Program-made: the position numbers and the translations under genes
Notes under the pieces: model-generated
What the model was told of the DNA's origin: nothing
Databases searched by the model: none
The model's input: only the letters and a program-made list of their open reading frames with translations
In this document: one piece after another, positions 62,620 to 64,000 of the stretch
Layout of the letters: every line of letters begins with the position of its first letter
Numbering within the stretch: the first letter of the stretch is position 1
Assembly: GCF_001426405.1 (NCBI RefSeq)
Contig: NZ_LMEP01000005.1
Location: 72,927 to 136,926, forward strand
DNA length: 64,000 nucleotides
DNA from: Streptomyces sp. Root1304
GTDB lineage: Bacteria > Actinomycetota > Actinomycetes > Streptomycetales > Streptomycetaceae
Reading direction: 5' to 3'

Positions 62620-63123
62620 GTGGAGCAGGTGGACAAGCAGGAGGGGCTCGACGCATCGGCGATGCGGGTCGACGACCCCTGGTACGGCGCGACGGCCTCC
62701 GGCTGGGAGGACGGACAGGACGCCGGAATGCCCGGCGAGAGCGGTCCGCATGTTCCGGGACGTCCGGACGCGGTGCCGCGACAGCGGGTCCACAGCGCGG
62801 CGGAGATCTATCTGGAAGTGCAGCGGAGCCCGGCGTTCCAGGAAGTGCGGGGCCGGTACCGCAGGTTCGTCTTCCCGGCCACCCTCGCGTTCCTGCTCTG
62901 GTACCTCGCCTATGTGGTCGCGGCGACCGCGGCGCCGGGCTTCATGGCCCGGCCCGTCGCCGGGGCGGTGAACGTCGCGATGATCGCCGGACTGGGGCAG
63001 TTCCTCAGCACCTTCCTGCTGACCTGGGCGTATGCGCGGCACGCGCGGCTGCGCAGAGATCGGGCGGCGCTGGAACTGCGCTGGGACACCCAGGAGATGA
63101 CCCGAGGGGTGGTGCAGCCGTGA
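62620..63123 (+). CDS. DUF485 membrane protein
   Basis: 167 residues. The GTG at 62620 has AAGGAG nine bases upstream, preferred over the ATG at 62575. The first 65 residues are disordered. The DUF485 core follows: VQRSPAFQEVRGRYRRFVFP, then helices ATLAFLLWYLAYVVAATAA and AVNVAMIAGLGQFLSTFLLT and the tail WAYARHARLRRDRAAL. DUF485 proteins are encoded with acetate/cation symporters (YjcH with ActP). The stop overlaps the symporter's GTG (GTGA), so the two are coupled and probably work together. Confidence 0.92.
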   Translation: MEQVDKQEGLDASAMRVDDPWYGATASGWEDGQDAGMPGESGPHVPGRPDAVPRQRVHSAAEIYLEVQRSPAFQEVRGRYRRFVFPATLAFLLWYLAYVVAATAAPGFMARPVAGAVNVAMIAGLGQFLSTFLLTWAYARHARLRRDRAALELRWDTQEMTRGVVQP

Positions 63124-64000
63124 CCCGGGACCACCAGACGCTGGCGCTCGTCCTGTTCAGCGTCTTCGTCGCCGTCACACTGGGGATCACCACCTGGGTG
63201 AGCCGCAACCGGCACGGGTCGGCGGAGGAGTTCTACGCGGGGGGCAGGCTGTTCTCGCCCCTGGAGAACGGCTTCGCCATCGCCGGCGACTACATGTCCG
63301 CGGCCTCGTTCCTCGGGATCTCGGGGCTGATCGCGCTCTACGGCTACGACGGCATGCTGTACTCCGTCGGATTCCTGGTCGCGTGGCTCGTCGTTCTGCT
63401 GCTGGTGGCCGAACTGGTCCGGAACTGCGGGCGTTTCACCCTGGCGGACGTCGTGGCCGCGCGGATGGCCGAGCGGCCGGTGCGGATCGCCGCGGGGACG
63501 TCCTCGGTGGCCGTCTCCGTGCTGTACCTGGTGGCCCAGATGGTGGGTGCCGGAAGCCTGGTCGCGCTGCTGCTCGGCGGGTCCAGCGAAGCGGCCCGCT
63601 CCTGGACGGTGGTCGGAGTGGGCGCGCTGATGGTGATCTACGTGTCGCTCGGCGGCATGCGGGCCACCACCTGGATCCAGATCGTCAAGGCGGTCCTGCT
63701 CATGGCGGGCACGATCGCGCTGACCGTCCTCGTCCTGCTCCGGTTCCACGGCGATGTGAACAACCTGCTGTCCACCGCGGCCGAGCGCAGCGGCCACGGC
63801 ATGGGGTTCCTCGCACCGGGGCTCCGGTACGGCGGGGACTGGACGGCGCGGCTCGACTTCATCAGCCTCGGACTCGCCCTGGTCCTGGGGACGGCCGGGC
63901 TGCCGCATATCCTGTCGCGCTTCTACACCGTGCCGACTGCGCGGGCCGCCCGTCGGTCCGTCGTCTGGTCCATCGGGCTCATCGGAAGCTTCTACCTGAT
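63120..64000 (+). CDS. sodium:solute symporter family protein, acetate/cation symporter ActP-like (3' truncated by window)
   Basis: The GTG at 63120 overlaps the DUF485 stop, and the frame is open to the window end (293 codons seen; the family is about 530-550 residues). The start VTRDHQTLALVLFSVFVAVT is the first membrane helix. SSS-family features follow: SAEEFYAGGRLFSPLENGFA, IAGDYMSAASFLGISGLIAL, LVAQMVGAGSLVALLLGG, SLGGMRATTWIQIVKAVLL and LGTAGLPHILSRFYTVPTAR. It likely imports acetate or a related monocarboxylate with a cation. Confidence 0.93.
   Translation, partial: MTRDHQTLALVLFSVFVAVTLGITTWVSRNRHGSAEEFYAGGRLFSPLENGFAIAGDYMSAASFLGISGLIALYGYDGMLYSVGFLVAWLVVLLLVAELVRNCGRFTLADVVAARMAERPVRIAAGTSSVAVSVLYLVAQMVGAGSLVALLLGGSSEAARSWTVVGVGALMVIYVSLGGMRATTWIQIVKAVLLMAGTIALTVLVLLRFHGDVNNLLSTAAERSGHGMGFLAPGLRYGGDWTARLDFISLGLALVLGTAGLPHILSRFYTVPTARAARRSVVWSIGLIGSFYL

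Overview
This window is from a very GC-rich actinomycete chromosome, almost certainly Streptomyces. GTG starts are common, third codon positions are near-saturated with G/C, and the development and housekeeping genes hrdB and whiH, the class II ribonucleotide reductase pair nrdR-nrdJ, and a GyrB-type topoisomerase subunit (parE) are all present. From memory, the order miaB-miaA-dapF-rshA-hflX-(siderophore genes)-dinG-lexA-nrdR-nrdJ-...-rnhB-recQ-...-whiH-hrdB-protease-parE matches the conserved core region around SCO5787-SCO5822 of S. coelicolor. I could not run that comparison.

Layout. 0-5.2 kb is an accessory edge: a truncated gene at the left border, an HTH remnant, unknown small genes, and a NarL-type two-component system with a divergent membrane protein. 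5.2-17 kb is core: miaB, a LigB-like dioxygenase-fold protein, a small antitoxin-like protein, miaA, dapF, a long RelA/SpoT homologue, a secreted M1 aminopeptidase and hflX. Its spacers carry several unrelated tandem repeats. 17-19.6 kb holds two tandem paralogous trypsin-fold lipoproteins. 19.9-26.5 kb is an NRPS-independent siderophore operon: aminotransferase, IucA/IucC synthetase, IucB-like acetyltransferase, second IucA/IucC synthetase. It contains no decarboxylase and no N-hydroxylase. 26.5-33.5 kb holds dinG, lexA with an SOS box, and nrdR-nrdJ behind tandem NrdR-type boxes.

33.6-42.3 kb is a more variable block. It has a TerD protein, an arylamine N-acetyltransferase and a DUF4937 protein. 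A divergent TetR/ABC-F pair is followed by a histidine phosphatase and an ADP-ribosylglycohydrolase. A divergent DHA2 exporter/TetR pair shares two near-identical palindromic operators. 42.3-53.5 kb returns to core: rnhB, a helicase-fragment-like protein, a RecQ helicase fused to a phosphoribosyltransferase-like tail, a DUF4192 protein, a glycogen-debranching-like protein, an NrtR-type Nudix regulator, and an ABC ATPase-permease fusion. 53.6-60.4 kb has whiH, hrdB, a secreted trypsin, a DUF7455 zinc-site protein and parE. The right end has a second NarL-type two-component system, then a DUF485 protein translationally coupled to an acetate/cation symporter that runs off the window.

The least explained parts are the incomplete-looking siderophore operon with its 18-residue-repeat N-terminal extension, the RecQ-phosphoribosyltransferase fusion, the altered synthetase region of the second RSH protein, the ABC-F/TetR/phosphatase/ADP-ribosylglycohydrolase block, and the tandem repeats that begin at the stop codons of rshA and miaB. 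No CRISPR array, rRNA, tRNA or intact insertion sequence was seen.
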